From: Haloferax mediterranei ATCC 33500
GTDB lineage: Archaea > Halobacteriota > Halobacteria > Halobacteriales > Haloferacaceae
DNA length: 64,000 nt
Reading direction: 5' to 3'
Assembly (NCBI RefSeq): GCF_000306765.2
Contig: NC_017944.1
Span: 62,001 to 126,000 of the forward strand
Shown: positions 53,607 to 61,959 of the stretch, in pieces
How the letters are laid out: each line of letters starts with the position of its first letter
Position numbering within the stretch: position 1 is the stretch's first letter
Notes under the pieces: generated by a model
Databases searched by the model: none
What the model was told of the DNA's origin: nothing
Seen by the model: the letters and a program-made list of their open reading frames with translations, nothing else
Made by a program: the position numbers and the translations under genes

Positions 53607-54623
53607 CTACTGTGGGGCCCCACAACGCGGACACATCGGTGGCCTGCCGTCCGGCAAGTCGAGTCCACAGTGTGGACACTCGTTGTCGCCGTCAGGGGCT
53701 GTAATCTCCCCGGCGATATCGGCTGTCCCGCTACGAATCGATTCGACAGTCCCGAGACCTTCTGGAGCCGCTCCAGAGTGGTGACAGTCTTGGGACACTC
53801 GTCGAGCGAACCGCACGCGGTCGGCTAGGAATGACGGCATTTCGTCGTCCACCGAATCGATTCGGTCGAGATCAGGGACCGTATCGACCCCCACGTCCGA
53901 CCGCGCTAGCATAGCGAACGCTTCCGCCGTCCGCCCCTGAACGTATGGACTCTCGTCGGTCAGCCGATTCCCGAGCGCATCCGCTGCCTCGGATAACCGC
54001 TCCGTGTGCTCACAGCCAATGACCACGAGAGCCGTGCAGATGTGATACCGGACGAGTTCGCTCTCGTCATCGAGATGCTCTGCCAGTGACGTGACCTGAT
54101 GCCGGAGCCGGTCCGGATTACCCAGTGCGACGTACTCTATGGCCTTGGCCAGTTTCTCCTTGACTTCGGGTTCATCGAACGACAGCCCGACCCGGAGGTC
54201 CGCCAGTATCTCCGGCTCACTGACCTCCTTGGGGTGTTCGAGCGCGACGTATCCCAGTGTTTCGGCACTGCGAGCTCGAACGTAGTAGAACTCTTCATTG
54301 TCGGCGAGGCGAGCCGCGAGTGATTCAACGACTGGTAGGACGACACCAGGCTCCGACTGCGCTAGCGTGACGAACAACTTGGCGGTCGTCAGTCTGACTG
54401 CCCGGTCATCGTCGTTTAGGAACGTCGCGAGTGCAACGGCGAGTCCGTCGAAAGAACTCTGGCACTCCTCGGCCAAGCCCCGAAGCGCCCGCAGGACACG
54501 CTTGCGTGCGTCGGCGTCGGCCGCGTTGAGTCGGTCTAGACACGCCACTGCCTCCTCGTGGTCCTCACCAGCAACGAGGTTAATCAGGCGGTCGGGTGAC
54601 GGCGGCTGGCCAGAGTCGGTCAT
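53607..54623 (-). CDS. HEAT-repeat protein with C-terminal zinc ribbon
   Basis: A 338-residue acidic protein of six or so HEAT-like helical hairpins (about 15-235; for example DRAVRLTTAKLFVTLAQSEPGVVLPVVESLAARLAD and ESELVRYHICTALVVIGC), a linker, and a CPHCG-CPRCG zinc ribbon at the C-terminus. HEAT solenoids are protein-binding scaffolds. It sits next to the iron locus but its partner is unknown. Confidence 0.85.
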   Translation of the reverse strand: MTDSGQPPSPDRLINLVAGEDHEEAVACLDRLNAADADARKRVLRALRGLAEECQSSFDGLAVALATFLNDDDRAVRLTTAKLFVTLAQSEPGVVLPVVESLAARLADNEEFYYVRARSAETLGYVALEHPKEVSEPEILADLRVGLSFDEPEVKEKLAKAIEYVALGNPDRLRHQVTSLAEHLDDESELVRYHICTALVVIGCEHTERLSEAADALGNRLTDESPYVQGRTAEAFAMLARSDVGVDTVPDLDRIDSVDDEMPSFLADRVRFARRVSQDCHHSGAAPEGLGTVESIRSGTADIAGEITAPDGDNECPHCGLDLPDGRPPMCPRCGAPQ

Positions 54624-54639
54624 CAGGACGTTCGGTACG

Positions 54640-54964
54640 TATCCGTATGCTGCCGTTAGTAATTATAATCCGGTGGTTCGGAAACTCGTTCAGTGGCCGG
54701 AACCAAACGCCGTCCGATGAGTGGAACGGCAACTACGAGTACTACAGCCTGTGGGAGCAGTTCGAGAAGGTCGCCCGCGTGTTCCAAGAGACGGAGCGTA
54801 CGAGGCGCTGGCCAACGTCCGTGCCGACGTACGACGACGGACCGTACCCCGAGTTCACAGCCGACCACCGCTCATACACATACAGAACCGCTGAAAAGGT
54901 AGGTTACCGGCGTGAGCCGATGACCTCCAATGAAAGCAATCTAGAGTTACGCTTCACCCAATAA
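54640..54964 (+). pseudogene. Internal fragment of another binding-lipoprotein copy (opposite strand)
   Basis: On the plus strand, WFGNSFSGRNQ, then YEYYSLWEQFEKVARVFQETER aligns with FFGNNFLRRRE and YKLYSLYEAFERLADCFQERER of the live lipoprotein. A frameshift then continues as YEALANVRADV (compare YEALVEVHQQV). It is a fragment of a further paralogue, inverted relative to the live gene. Confidence 0.65.
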
Positions 54965-54981
54965 AAAAATTATCGCGCCCG

Positions 54982-55390
54982 CTACTCGCTACCTTCGCAG
55001 CCCATATCTTGTAGATTCTTGAACATCTCGGGAGAGCGTTCACTGAGGATCTCAACATCGACTTTCAGTGTTTCGTAATTCGGCGTCAGGATTCTCCGGA
55101 CGCTTGGGCGTGAGCTCCGAACCGCCCAGGGGGTTCGCCGGGATAGTGCCAACAGTCGGGCTCTAGCGGCTGTGAGTAGTATGACCAACCCCGAACGCAA
55201 TTCCAAACCAGTGGAGACGGGTTGTTCGCGACATTCCGCGCTGGGCCAGTACGCCAATCGTGATTATCGCACGCCGTTGCGCTGTGTTCCGGTGTTAATC
55301 GTCTTCAAACTCCGGTAAGTTCGCCTCGTAGTCCTGAACTCCGAGCTCTTTGAGGTATCTGTACACGTCGTCGATTGTCCGGTCATCGCT
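54982..55390 (-). pseudogene. Two C-terminal gene fragments of unknown family
   Basis: On the minus strand, a fragment reading RRILTPNYETLKVDVEILSERSPE ends at 54982-54984, and a separate one reading DDVYRYLKELGVQDYEANLPEFEDD ends at 55295-55297. Both have haloarchaeal composition and natural-looking C-termini but no start codon or body. They suggest that gene bodies were deleted here. Confidence 0.35.
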
Positions 55391-55492
55391 CGCTTCCTAG
55401 CGCCGACGTCGCCGACGAGGTCTGTGGGCCGGTTCGAGCACGACTGGAACGAGACAATAATCGATGCGAACGACCGCTGAGTTCCTGTCTGC

Positions 55493-55870
55493 CTACCACT
55501 GGTGCCGAAAGAGATTGTTCAGCGACTCGATGTCCCGACGGTCGTATGGCGTCAACAGCGCGCCGACCTTACGTCGCCACTCGGGACTGACCTGTGAGTC
55601 GGCCAGCAGTTCACGCAACCGCGCGTTCAGCTTTCGGCCTGCCGGGTCGAAGTCGGTGAGAATAACGACCTCCTCCTCGTCGATTTGGGTCGCAAACGGG
55701 ACCAACCGCCCAGCCTCTGAACAGGTGTAGATTCGTTTCTCGAAACCCGCGGCTCGAAGCCCACGCCGGTCGTTCTGTCCCTCGACGATGGCGGCGTCGA
55801 CGGCTCGGCTCATCTCTTGAATCAGCTCGAGAAGGTCCTGCCGCCACGCTGCTTGCTCTCGGTACGGCAC
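55493..55870 (-). CDS. Toprim-domain protein (RNase M5/UPF0292-like)
   Basis: A 125-residue protein with the Toprim core: VDAAIVEGQNDRRGLRAAGF carries the catalytic Glu, and EEEVVILTDFDPAGRKLN the DxD metal site. This size and layout match archaeal UPF0292/RNase M5-like Toprim proteins, which act on RNA or DNA phosphodiesters. The precise substrate is unknown. Confidence 0.8.
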   Translation of the reverse strand: MPYREQAAWRQDLLELIQEMSRAVDAAIVEGQNDRRGLRAAGFEKRIYTCSEAGRLVPFATQIDEEEVVILTDFDPAGRKLNARLRELLADSQVSPEWRRKVGALLTPYDRRDIESLNNLFRHQW

Positions 55871-56017
55871 AACAAGTAGAGTAGGGGTTGAACACCCGAG
55901 TACTTCACGGTGGGACCCGAGACAGAATCAATCGTTCTGTCTGCTTGTAGTTCACAGAGCACGATAGTATCGCCGACGTGACGGACGCCCCTTCCTATGA
56001 GGACTCAGTCCACTCGG

Positions 56018-57685
56018 TCACTCCCACCACTCACTCCGTCGGTCACTGTACGTGGCGTTTCTGAATGGTTCGGGCTTGTCTTCGTCGTCCTCGGCACCCA
56101 GATAGTGGGCCGTCCAGTAGCCCACATGCCAGCCGACGGCGTCGGAGTCAAGGTCGACGAGGACGATGCCGAGGGTGTCGTACGTCTCTAGCGCTTTGTC
56201 TCCGTCGGGGTCGTACCCACTGGCGGCGGCAAAGGAATCCGCACCCGCGGCGCACGGCGAGGTCTCGCCGAAGGAGACGTGGAGGCGGATATCCGCCTTC
56301 TCGGGGTCGTCTACGTAGGTGAACGTGAGGTTGTCGGGCATTCCGGGTGCGTCGTCGTCATAGTAGTCGAAGGCGTGGTGAACCTGCTCGCGGGCCGCAT
56401 CCGGGTCGGCCGCTCCACTATCGTTCATGTAGACGGTGAAGTGCGAGTCAGCCCATGGAAACGCCTTCTCGGTGGCGTTGGTTCGCGGAAGCGTGTAGAC
56501 CATTCCCGTCGCATCCATGAGTTCGGCCGGCTCGTCGCCGTGGGCGAGACCGAGTGTGTGTCCCAGTTCGTGTTCGATGATTTCAGCTGTCGAGTCGTCG
56601 CTGAACCCGGTCCGAATGTGGGCAGTCATCGGCCGGTCGATTTGACGTTCGTCCGTGATGTAGGGTGCACAGCCGACGGCGTCGACCTGCCCGCTACACT
56701 CCGGGATGTCGTCCGAAAAGCGGACGACGAGGTCCGGATTCCGCGCGTCCGCGTCGACCTCGTAGTCGATTTCGGAGCCGAGATAGCGCGCGTCGTTCGC
56801 CTCCCAGAACGTCGTCGCCTCGTTCACCAGCGAGGTGTAGTTACGGCCGTCGTCAGGGGTTTCTAGGGCGATAACAACCGGTTCGGACCCCCACGGCCCG
56901 GACTGCTCCACTGCGTCATCGGTTGGTTCGGACTCCCCTTCTTCGACGTAGACAGGGTTGTCCTCGTCGTGGATATCGAATTCGAAGCCGTCCCCATCAT
57001 CTTCGTCATCGTCGGTGTGGTCAGCCCTGTCTTCATCATCGAACTCGAAGCCGTCCTCATCATCTTCGTCGTCATCGGCAGGGTCGTCCTCGTCACCCTC
57101 GTCATCAAACTCGAAGCTATCCTCGTGGTCGTCCTCGCCACCCTCGTCATCGAACTCGAAGTTATCCTTGTGGTCGTCCTCGTCACCTTCATCATCGAAT
57201 TCGAAGCTATCCTCGTGGTCGTCCTCGTCACCCTCATCATCGAATTCGAAGCTATCCTCGTGGTCGTCCTCGCCCCCCTCGTCATCGAACTCGAAGCTAT
57301 CCTCGTGGTCGTCCTCGTCACCCTCATCATCGAACTCGAAGTTATCCTCATCATCTTCGTCGTCATCGATGTAGTTAGCCTCGTCTTCGTCACCGAATTC
57401 GAAGCCGTCGTCCTCTTTATCATCGACGTGATCATCGTCATCCACGACACAATCGTCTTCACCCTCTCCGTCATCGTGCGTCGAATTGTCAATCGCGGCG
57501 ACTCTCTCGCCGTCATCGATACTACGTCCCTCCTCTGCGAGTCCTGCTCCGAGTAGCTGGTCGGCCCCGAGGGTCGATTCAGTCGGAACCGTCTCTGTGG
57601 CCGTCACTGACGGTGGAACGCTTCCGAGAACAGTGGCTACGACGATGAATATGACGACGAGCGTAAACTGCTGATGTCGGGTCAT
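56018..57685 (-). CDS. Secreted zinc metalloprotease with acidic tandem repeats
   Basis: A 555-residue protein. A Sec-type signal (FTLVVIFIVVATVLGSV) is followed by an extremely Asp/Glu-rich region to about residue 250, including six perfect-length 15-residue repeats of the form FEFDDEGDEDDHEDS (115-204). The catalytic part has HELGHTLGLAH (about 370-380), the metzincin zinc motif, and a second helper half (DSHFTVYMNDSGAADPDAAREQVHHAF). It is a matrixin-like extracellular protease. The repeats probably bind cations or keep the protein soluble in brine. Confidence 0.85.
   Translation of the reverse strand: MTRHQQFTLVVIFIVVATVLGSVPPSVTATETVPTESTLGADQLLGAGLAEEGRSIDDGERVAAIDNSTHDDGEGEDDCVVDDDDHVDDKEDDGFEFGDEDEANYIDDDEDDEDNFEFDDEGDEDDHEDSFEFDDEGGEDDHEDSFEFDDEGDEDDHEDSFEFDDEGDEDDHKDNFEFDDEGGEDDHEDSFEFDDEGDEDDPADDDEDDEDGFEFDDEDRADHTDDDEDDGDGFEFDIHDEDNPVYVEEGESEPTDDAVEQSGPWGSEPVVIALETPDDGRNYTSLVNEATTFWEANDARYLGSEIDYEVDADARNPDLVVRFSDDIPECSGQVDAVGCAPYITDERQIDRPMTAHIRTGFSDDSTAEIIEHELGHTLGLAHGDEPAELMDATGMVYTLPRTNATEKAFPWADSHFTVYMNDSGAADPDAAREQVHHAFDYYDDDAPGMPDNLTFTYVDDPEKADIRLHVSFGETSPCAAGADSFAAASGYDPDGDKALETYDTLGIVLVDLDSDAVGWHVGYWTAHYLGAEDDEDKPEPFRNATYSDRRSEWWE
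57074..57343. repeat. Six 45-bp tandem repeats inside the metalloprotease gene
   Basis: Six in-frame units of 45 bp encode residues 115-204. Nucleotide differences between units are few, so the array is recent or maintained by conversion. The reverse strand is also open here, which produces the long shadow frame. Confidence 0.9.
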
Positions 57686-57823
57686 AAAACGCGCTGAACT
57701 AGAGGACTGGGTTCAGAAGAACAATGTACGTCGATACAGATAAGTGCGAGATAACTTATGAGCCAGAGCGTTAAGCACCGCTCACATCGTGAATAATCGA
57801 ACAGCGACTTACACCACCGTAAT

Positions 57824-57893
57824 CAAGTCATTGCACACTCGACCGACCGCTGTCGTGCGGTTGGATGTGTCACCAGTTGCAAACGCTACTATA
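57824..57893. mobile_element. Partial copy of the fold-back element
   Basis: From CAAGTCATTGCACACTCG to the terminal TTGCAAACGCTACTATA (57877-57893) this aligns with the complete element at 7865-7946. The left terminal repeat is missing or too diverged. It sits between the metalloprotease and SRPBCC genes. Confidence 0.7.
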
Positions 57894-57977
57894 GGACCGC
57901 TTGGCGAGGCGGCCCACGTTCCAGACGAGAATCCGTCGTCTGTCCCCGTCAGACTCACGTCCACCGATGACTGACCG

Positions 57978-58484
57978 TCAGCTCTCGGCGTCGGTCTCGA
58001 CTACATTCTTGAAGTATTCAAGCTCAACGAGTGTGTGTTGGTAAACCTCATTTTCGAGATCAACGGCAGCCGTCAACGCCTTTTCGGCTACTTTGCCCAG
58101 TACTGTCGGTGGAACGCGAGCCCAGACACGATGCGAGAGATGGGTCTGTCCGCCTCTCGGGTCGAGCACCACGGTTCCGCCTTCTTCGACAGTGAATGTG
58201 AACGGAAGCAGGGGCAGTGTATAGGTGCAAGTACCAATCCAACTGAATCGTTGTTCTTCGACGACGTCACGGAGCTCAGCGTTGATCATGCCTTTGATCG
58301 GGCCAACATACTCACGCTGGTAAAATCGGAGGCCATCGCGAAGCGGCTTTTTTGGGTCCATGACGACCCACATCCCGTCGTGGTCAGGGTTAGAGCGTTC
58401 CCAGCGAGTTTCGAATTCCTCCAGATACGGCCACACGGTCGCCGGTGACGCATCAATCTGGACCGCGGCGCTTGTTTCGATCAT
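57978..58484 (-). CDS. SRPBCC-family lipid/ligand-binding protein
   Basis: A 168-residue protein of the SRPBCC (START/polyketide-cyclase) superfamily: IETSAAVQIDASPATVWPYLEEF, LRDGLRFYQREYVGPIKGMINAELRDVV, and a long C-terminal helix (VAEKALTAAVDLENEVYQHTLVELEYFK). These helix-grip folds bind hydrophobic ligands. It is divergent from the HTH_10 gene, and the shared 85-base intergenic region contains the palindrome at 58521-58536. Confidence 0.85.
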   Translation of the reverse strand: MIETSAAVQIDASPATVWPYLEEFETRWERSNPDHDGMWVVMDPKKPLRDGLRFYQREYVGPIKGMINAELRDVVEEQRFSWIGTCTYTLPLLPFTFTVEEGGTVVLDPRGGQTHLSHRVWARVPPTVLGKVAEKALTAAVDLENEVYQHTLVELEYFKNVVETDAES

Positions 58485-58520
58485 GTATTACCAGTCCGGG
58501 TCGGTGTGATTGACGCTATA

Positions 58521-58536
58521 CCCGAGTATACTCGGG
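58521..58536. promoter_or_regulatory. Perfect 16-bp palindrome (operator candidate)
   Basis: CCCGAGTATACTCGGG is a perfect 16-bp dyad, 49 bases upstream of the HTH_10 regulator start and 37 bases from the SRPBCC start. A near-identical copy precedes the saccharopine-dehydrogenase-like gene. It is the likely binding site of the HTH_10 regulator. Confidence 0.75.
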
Positions 58537-58569
58537 GAGTTCTTGAGCTGCGCCTGCAAATGGAACGCC

Positions 58570-59238
58570 ATGCGCTATGCGTCCGGGGTGCTCATCTGGA
58601 ATGACGGGCAACTCCACCCACTGGAGACCGCTATCGAAGCCTGTCCTGCCGTGACGATCGACACGAGCTATCAAATCAGCAGAGTCGGTGACCGGCTGGT
58701 TGAACTGTGCGAGTTTTCGGGCGATATGGCTCGGCTCGAACAGCTCCTCGAATGCGAAGGCTCCGTCCACGACTTCGCGGTCACGCGAGAAACCGGCCTC
58801 GCGTACGTCGAATACAGCCAATCGCCGTCCATGGAGCTGCTGTTCGACATCCTCGTTGCGTACTCGCTCGTTCTCGTGCCGCCTCTTGTGTACACAGACG
58901 ACTACACAGATCGTGGCGTTCGCCTCACGGTCGTTGGGACTGAATCTGCGATCACATGTATTACAGCTGACCTTCCCCCCGAGGTCGACATCTATCCGGA
59001 GTCCCTTGGTGAGTACGTCCCCAAACGCGGCCAGCTTGTGGACCTACTCACCGAACGGCAACGAACGGTGTTCGAGGCTGCCGTCGAACTGGGCTACTAC
59101 GAGGTCCCACGGGAAGCGACACACGAGGAGATTGCGGCGGCGGTCGGACGTGCTCCAGCGACGGTCTCGGAGCAACTCCAGCGAATCGAAGCGAATCTGC
59201 TGCCGCGCTACCTCGACACGGAGTTTGGACGTATATGA
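58570..59238 (+). CDS. HTH_10-type (Bat-like) regulator
   Basis: A 222-residue protein. The TTG at 58510 lies across the palindrome, so the ATG at 58570 is preferred (MRYASGVLIWNDGQLHP). The N-terminal 150 residues form a sensor domain with Cys-containing strands, the C-terminus is the HTH_10 domain (LVDLLTERQRTVFEAAVELGYYEVPREATHEEIAAAVGRAPATVSEQLQRIE), as in the haloarchaeal Bat/opsin-activator family. It probably acts at the two flanking palindromes. Confidence 0.88.
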   Translation: MRYASGVLIWNDGQLHPLETAIEACPAVTIDTSYQISRVGDRLVELCEFSGDMARLEQLLECEGSVHDFAVTRETGLAYVEYSQSPSMELLFDILVAYSLVLVPPLVYTDDYTDRGVRLTVVGTESAITCITADLPPEVDIYPESLGEYVPKRGQLVDLLTERQRTVFEAAVELGYYEVPREATHEEIAAAVGRAPATVSEQLQRIEANLLPRYLDTEFGRI

Positions 59239-59254
59239 CCCGAGTATACTCGGA
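59239..59254. promoter_or_regulatory. Second copy of the palindrome
   Basis: CCCGAGTATACTCGGA has a perfect 14-bp dyad core and lies directly after the regulator gene, 51 bases upstream of the saccharopine-dehydrogenase-like start. The spacing to the start codon equals that of the first copy (49). Confidence 0.75.
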
Positions 59255-59289
59255 GGTGGCTATACTGTCACCCGTCACGGAGCCTCCGT

Positions 59290-60381
59290 ATGGCCCGTCC
59301 TGACGCAGCTGTGCTCGTCGTCGGTGGCTACGGCACGATTGGCCGGACTGTCTGTACGGAGCTCGCCGACCGGACACAGGGGGAAATACTCGCTGCTGGT
59401 CGCTCGCAGAAAAATGCCCGCCGATTTGCCAGTTCGGTCGCTGGCGTCGAGCCCCGCACGTTTGATGTAAGCGACAGTGCGGGATATGCGGACGCGCTCG
59501 CTGACGTGGGGACGGTGGTCATGTGTCTGGATCAAGACACGCCACAGTTCGCGAAAGCCTGTCTCGAGCGCGGCATCGATTACGTCGATATCTCGCCGAC
59601 GGACGCGCTTCTCCGGGCTATCGAGTCGTTCGACGATCTCGCTCGGGAACGAGGCGCGACGGCCGTACTCAGTGTCGGACTGTCTCCCGGACTGACGAAC
59701 CTCTTCGTTGCTGAAGCAACCGCAGAACTCGATACAGTCGACCGAGCGGACATCACCCTACTGCTGGGTATTGGTGACGCGTTCGGCCCAGATACGGTTA
59801 AATGGACAATCGAGGACGCACTTGGGGACTTCTCGGTGCGGCGTGACGGCGAGTCGACTTCAGTGACTGGCCTCACCGATCCCCGGGTGGTCGAGATTCC
59901 TGGCTGGGGGCGGCGCCGAGCGTATCGGGCAAATCTCGCAGATCAGCACGTGCTTGCCCGGACGACGGCCATCCCGACAATCGAGAGTCGACTGTGTTAC
60001 GACTCTCGCATCGTCACTCGCTATCTGGCAGTATTACGCCGCACCGGACTGTACCAGCCGGTCGTGTCGGCGCTCGGTGTCGATGAAATCGTCAGGCTGA
60101 CCGATGCAATCCCGTTTGGGTCCAACGAGTCGGTAATCAACGTCGAGGTTAGCGGTCGGGTCAACGGCCGAGCAACGCGAATCAAGCGGTGGGTTCGGGG
60201 ACCTGATCAAGCCCGTGCGACTGCAATCGTCACTGCTCGAGTCGTAGAGGCGGTGGGGCCGCCACAACCGGCGGGTGTCCACCACATACAGGAGCTGTTC
60301 AAGAGCTCACCGTTCTGTGATGTCTTGGTCACGGCCGGGTATAGCGTCGGGCGTGCAGAACAGTGGGAAGAGCCGTCGTAG
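59290..60381 (+). CDS. Saccharopine dehydrogenase-like oxidoreductase
   Basis: A 363-residue protein with an N-terminal Rossmann fold (VLVVGGYGTIGR, then GEILAAGRSQKNA) and the saccharopine-dehydrogenase-like C-terminal part (YVDISPTDALLRAI, SVGLSPGLTNLFVAEA, a final helical end). Relatives act on amino-acid or lipid substrates with NAD(P). It is preceded by the second palindrome, so is probably controlled by the HTH_10 protein. Confidence 0.85.
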   Translation: MARPDAAVLVVGGYGTIGRTVCTELADRTQGEILAAGRSQKNARRFASSVAGVEPRTFDVSDSAGYADALADVGTVVMCLDQDTPQFAKACLERGIDYVDISPTDALLRAIESFDDLARERGATAVLSVGLSPGLTNLFVAEATAELDTVDRADITLLLGIGDAFGPDTVKWTIEDALGDFSVRRDGESTSVTGLTDPRVVEIPGWGRRRAYRANLADQHVLARTTAIPTIESRLCYDSRIVTRYLAVLRRTGLYQPVVSALGVDEIVRLTDAIPFGSNESVINVEVSGRVNGRATRIKRWVRGPDQARATAIVTARVVEAVGPPQPAGVHHIQELFKSSPFCDVLVTAGYSVGRAEQWEEPS

Positions 60382-60696
60382 TGGGGAAATCCATTGCCAC
60401 GACGGCATCGGACTCGGTCGGTGAGAACGAAGTCGGCCGCGTGGAGTTTGAATATCGTCACGTCGTCACCGGGTATGGCGGGAAGACAGACATTCATAGG
60501 CTGTTTCGGTTCGCCGGACACTGTCTGATTCTGTGCAACGAGGGGTCATGAGTGAGTACTGCGATACTCTTACTAGTTAACTGACCTAACCAACGTTACT
60601 GCGACTCTGGGCTCTATGTTGGTTAATCTATTCTACTCCAATCATGTAGACGGAATATTCCGTGCTAGCAAGGTTTATTCCTATGAACCACGTGGT

Positions 60697-61278
60697 ATGG
60701 GTATGGAAGAACCGCACTCTGAACTCCAGGCTGATGCCGAGGAGCGAACGAACTCACCAGATTTCGATGCTCTGTCCCCTCCGGAGGAACTTGTTCGTGG
60801 GGGCCGAACGCGAGACGATTTTTTTGATGCTGTGCTTGGGCTTGACAGTCCAGCTACCGTTGGGGACATCGCCGACCTCGCAGGCCACGGTGTCGATGCC
60901 GCGAGAGAGTACTTAGAGTGGTTCGAACGAATGGGAATCGTGACACAGATTACCGAGTCGCCAGCGACGTATGAACGCAACCAGTCGTACTTGAACTGGC
61001 GACGGGTCCAGACGCTCCGAGACGACTACACGACAGCAGAACTCCTTGAGTTCCTGAAGACGGAAACAACACGTGCAGAAGATTTGGCTGAGGAGTTTGC
61101 TGTCGCGTCGCCGGCAGCGGTCTCTCTCTCGAAGCACGCTGCCGCCACTGAACAATCGATAGAAGATGTTTGGGAAGCTGTTTCCGCGTGGAAAACGGCT
61201 CAACGTCGGATAAAGCTCCTTGAACGGGCGTTAGCGAGCGAGTCGGGTGGTGCAACCGACCAACGAACAGCGGTATGA
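60697..61278 (+). CDS. Winged-helix antitoxin-like protein (DUF7342 type)
   Basis: A protein of about 193 residues (ATG 60697; 60703 is the alternative). The first 40 residues are acidic, then a winged helix (RDDFFDAVLGLDSPATVGDIADLAGHGVDAAREYLEWFERMGIV) and helical C-terminal part. This matches haloarchaeal DUF7342 proteins found with TumE toxins. It overlaps the following gene by 4 bases. A TATA-like AGGTTTATT lies near 60671-60679. Confidence 0.75.
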   Translation: MGMEEPHSELQADAEERTNSPDFDALSPPEELVRGGRTRDDFFDAVLGLDSPATVGDIADLAGHGVDAAREYLEWFERMGIVTQITESPATYERNQSYLNWRRVQTLRDDYTTAELLEFLKTETTRAEDLAEEFAVASPAAVSLSKHAAATEQSIEDVWEAVSAWKTAQRRIKLLERALASESGGATDQRTAV

Positions 61279-61721
61279 CAGGCCAGGATGAGAGTACTGC
61301 GTCTGAGTCGGTCTCCGGCGCTCCAATTGATTTTGACCGCCTGGGCATTATTCGAAATCGGTTTACTACCGACGAGCGGTTCACTCAGGTAGTTGATCAA
61401 CCTGAATTCGCCCCTGAACGGCTGGTTTGCGTGTATGATGGGCGGTTCTACCCATCGAGTGTTCAAAACGCTCGTTTAGAGCTCGTCTGGTTCGAGAACG
61501 GCGACTTCTCGCTACACTACCACGAAGACCACGATGAAGGAACGTTCGATCACCGATGGGACCGCCACCCGTCGGACCACAACACTCGCGACCACATCCA
61601 TCCTGGGCCAGATGCACCAACCCATGGGGACGATACATCCCACCCCAGCGATTGGCGTGACGTCCTCTCAATGGCACTCACTGAAATTGAAACCCGCCAG
61701 CGTGCATTTTGGGAGGGCTGA
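61275..61721 (+). CDS. TumE-family toxin-like protein
   Basis: A 148-residue protein with the TumE pattern: ARLELVWFENGDFSLHYHEDHDEG, then HRWDRHPSDHNTRDHIHPGPDAP with its row of His and Asp residues. Translationally coupled to the winged-helix gene by an ATGA overlap. In bacterial TumE/TumA pairs the first is a toxin and the second an HTH antitoxin. Here the order is antitoxin first. Confidence 0.75.
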   Translation: MTGQDESTASESVSGAPIDFDRLGIIRNRFTTDERFTQVVDQPEFAPERLVCVYDGRFYPSSVQNARLELVWFENGDFSLHYHEDHDEGTFDHRWDRHPSDHNTRDHIHPGPDAPTHGDDTSHPSDWRDVLSMALTEIETRQRAFWEG

Positions 61722-61959
61722 TTCTGAATATCGCGTCTACAGCACGACAGTGAGTTTGTCCAGATAGCCTCGCTTAGGTGGAAAAGTGGTGGTGTGGCTG
61801 TTGACGACCAATTCGAAGATGTTCTATGACCGCTTGTACTATCTATTAGGTCGGTACTCTTGACCGACTTCCGAGAGTCGGGTTATTTCGGAACCAAGTC
61901 AGATCCCCACATTGCCAAAATAAAGACGTACTCTGATGACCTCAACTAGCAGCTCCCTC

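Noticed and set aside
56969..57556. Plus-strand frame over the metalloprotease repeats
   Set aside because: It is a hydrophobic shadow of GAC/GAG-rich repeats read backwards. The minus frame has the signal peptide and zinc motif.
58510..58569. TTG start 60 bases upstream for the HTH_10 gene
   Set aside because: It would place coding sequence across the perfect palindrome. The ATG at 58570 aligns with the family's N-terminus and keeps the same palindrome spacing as the second copy.
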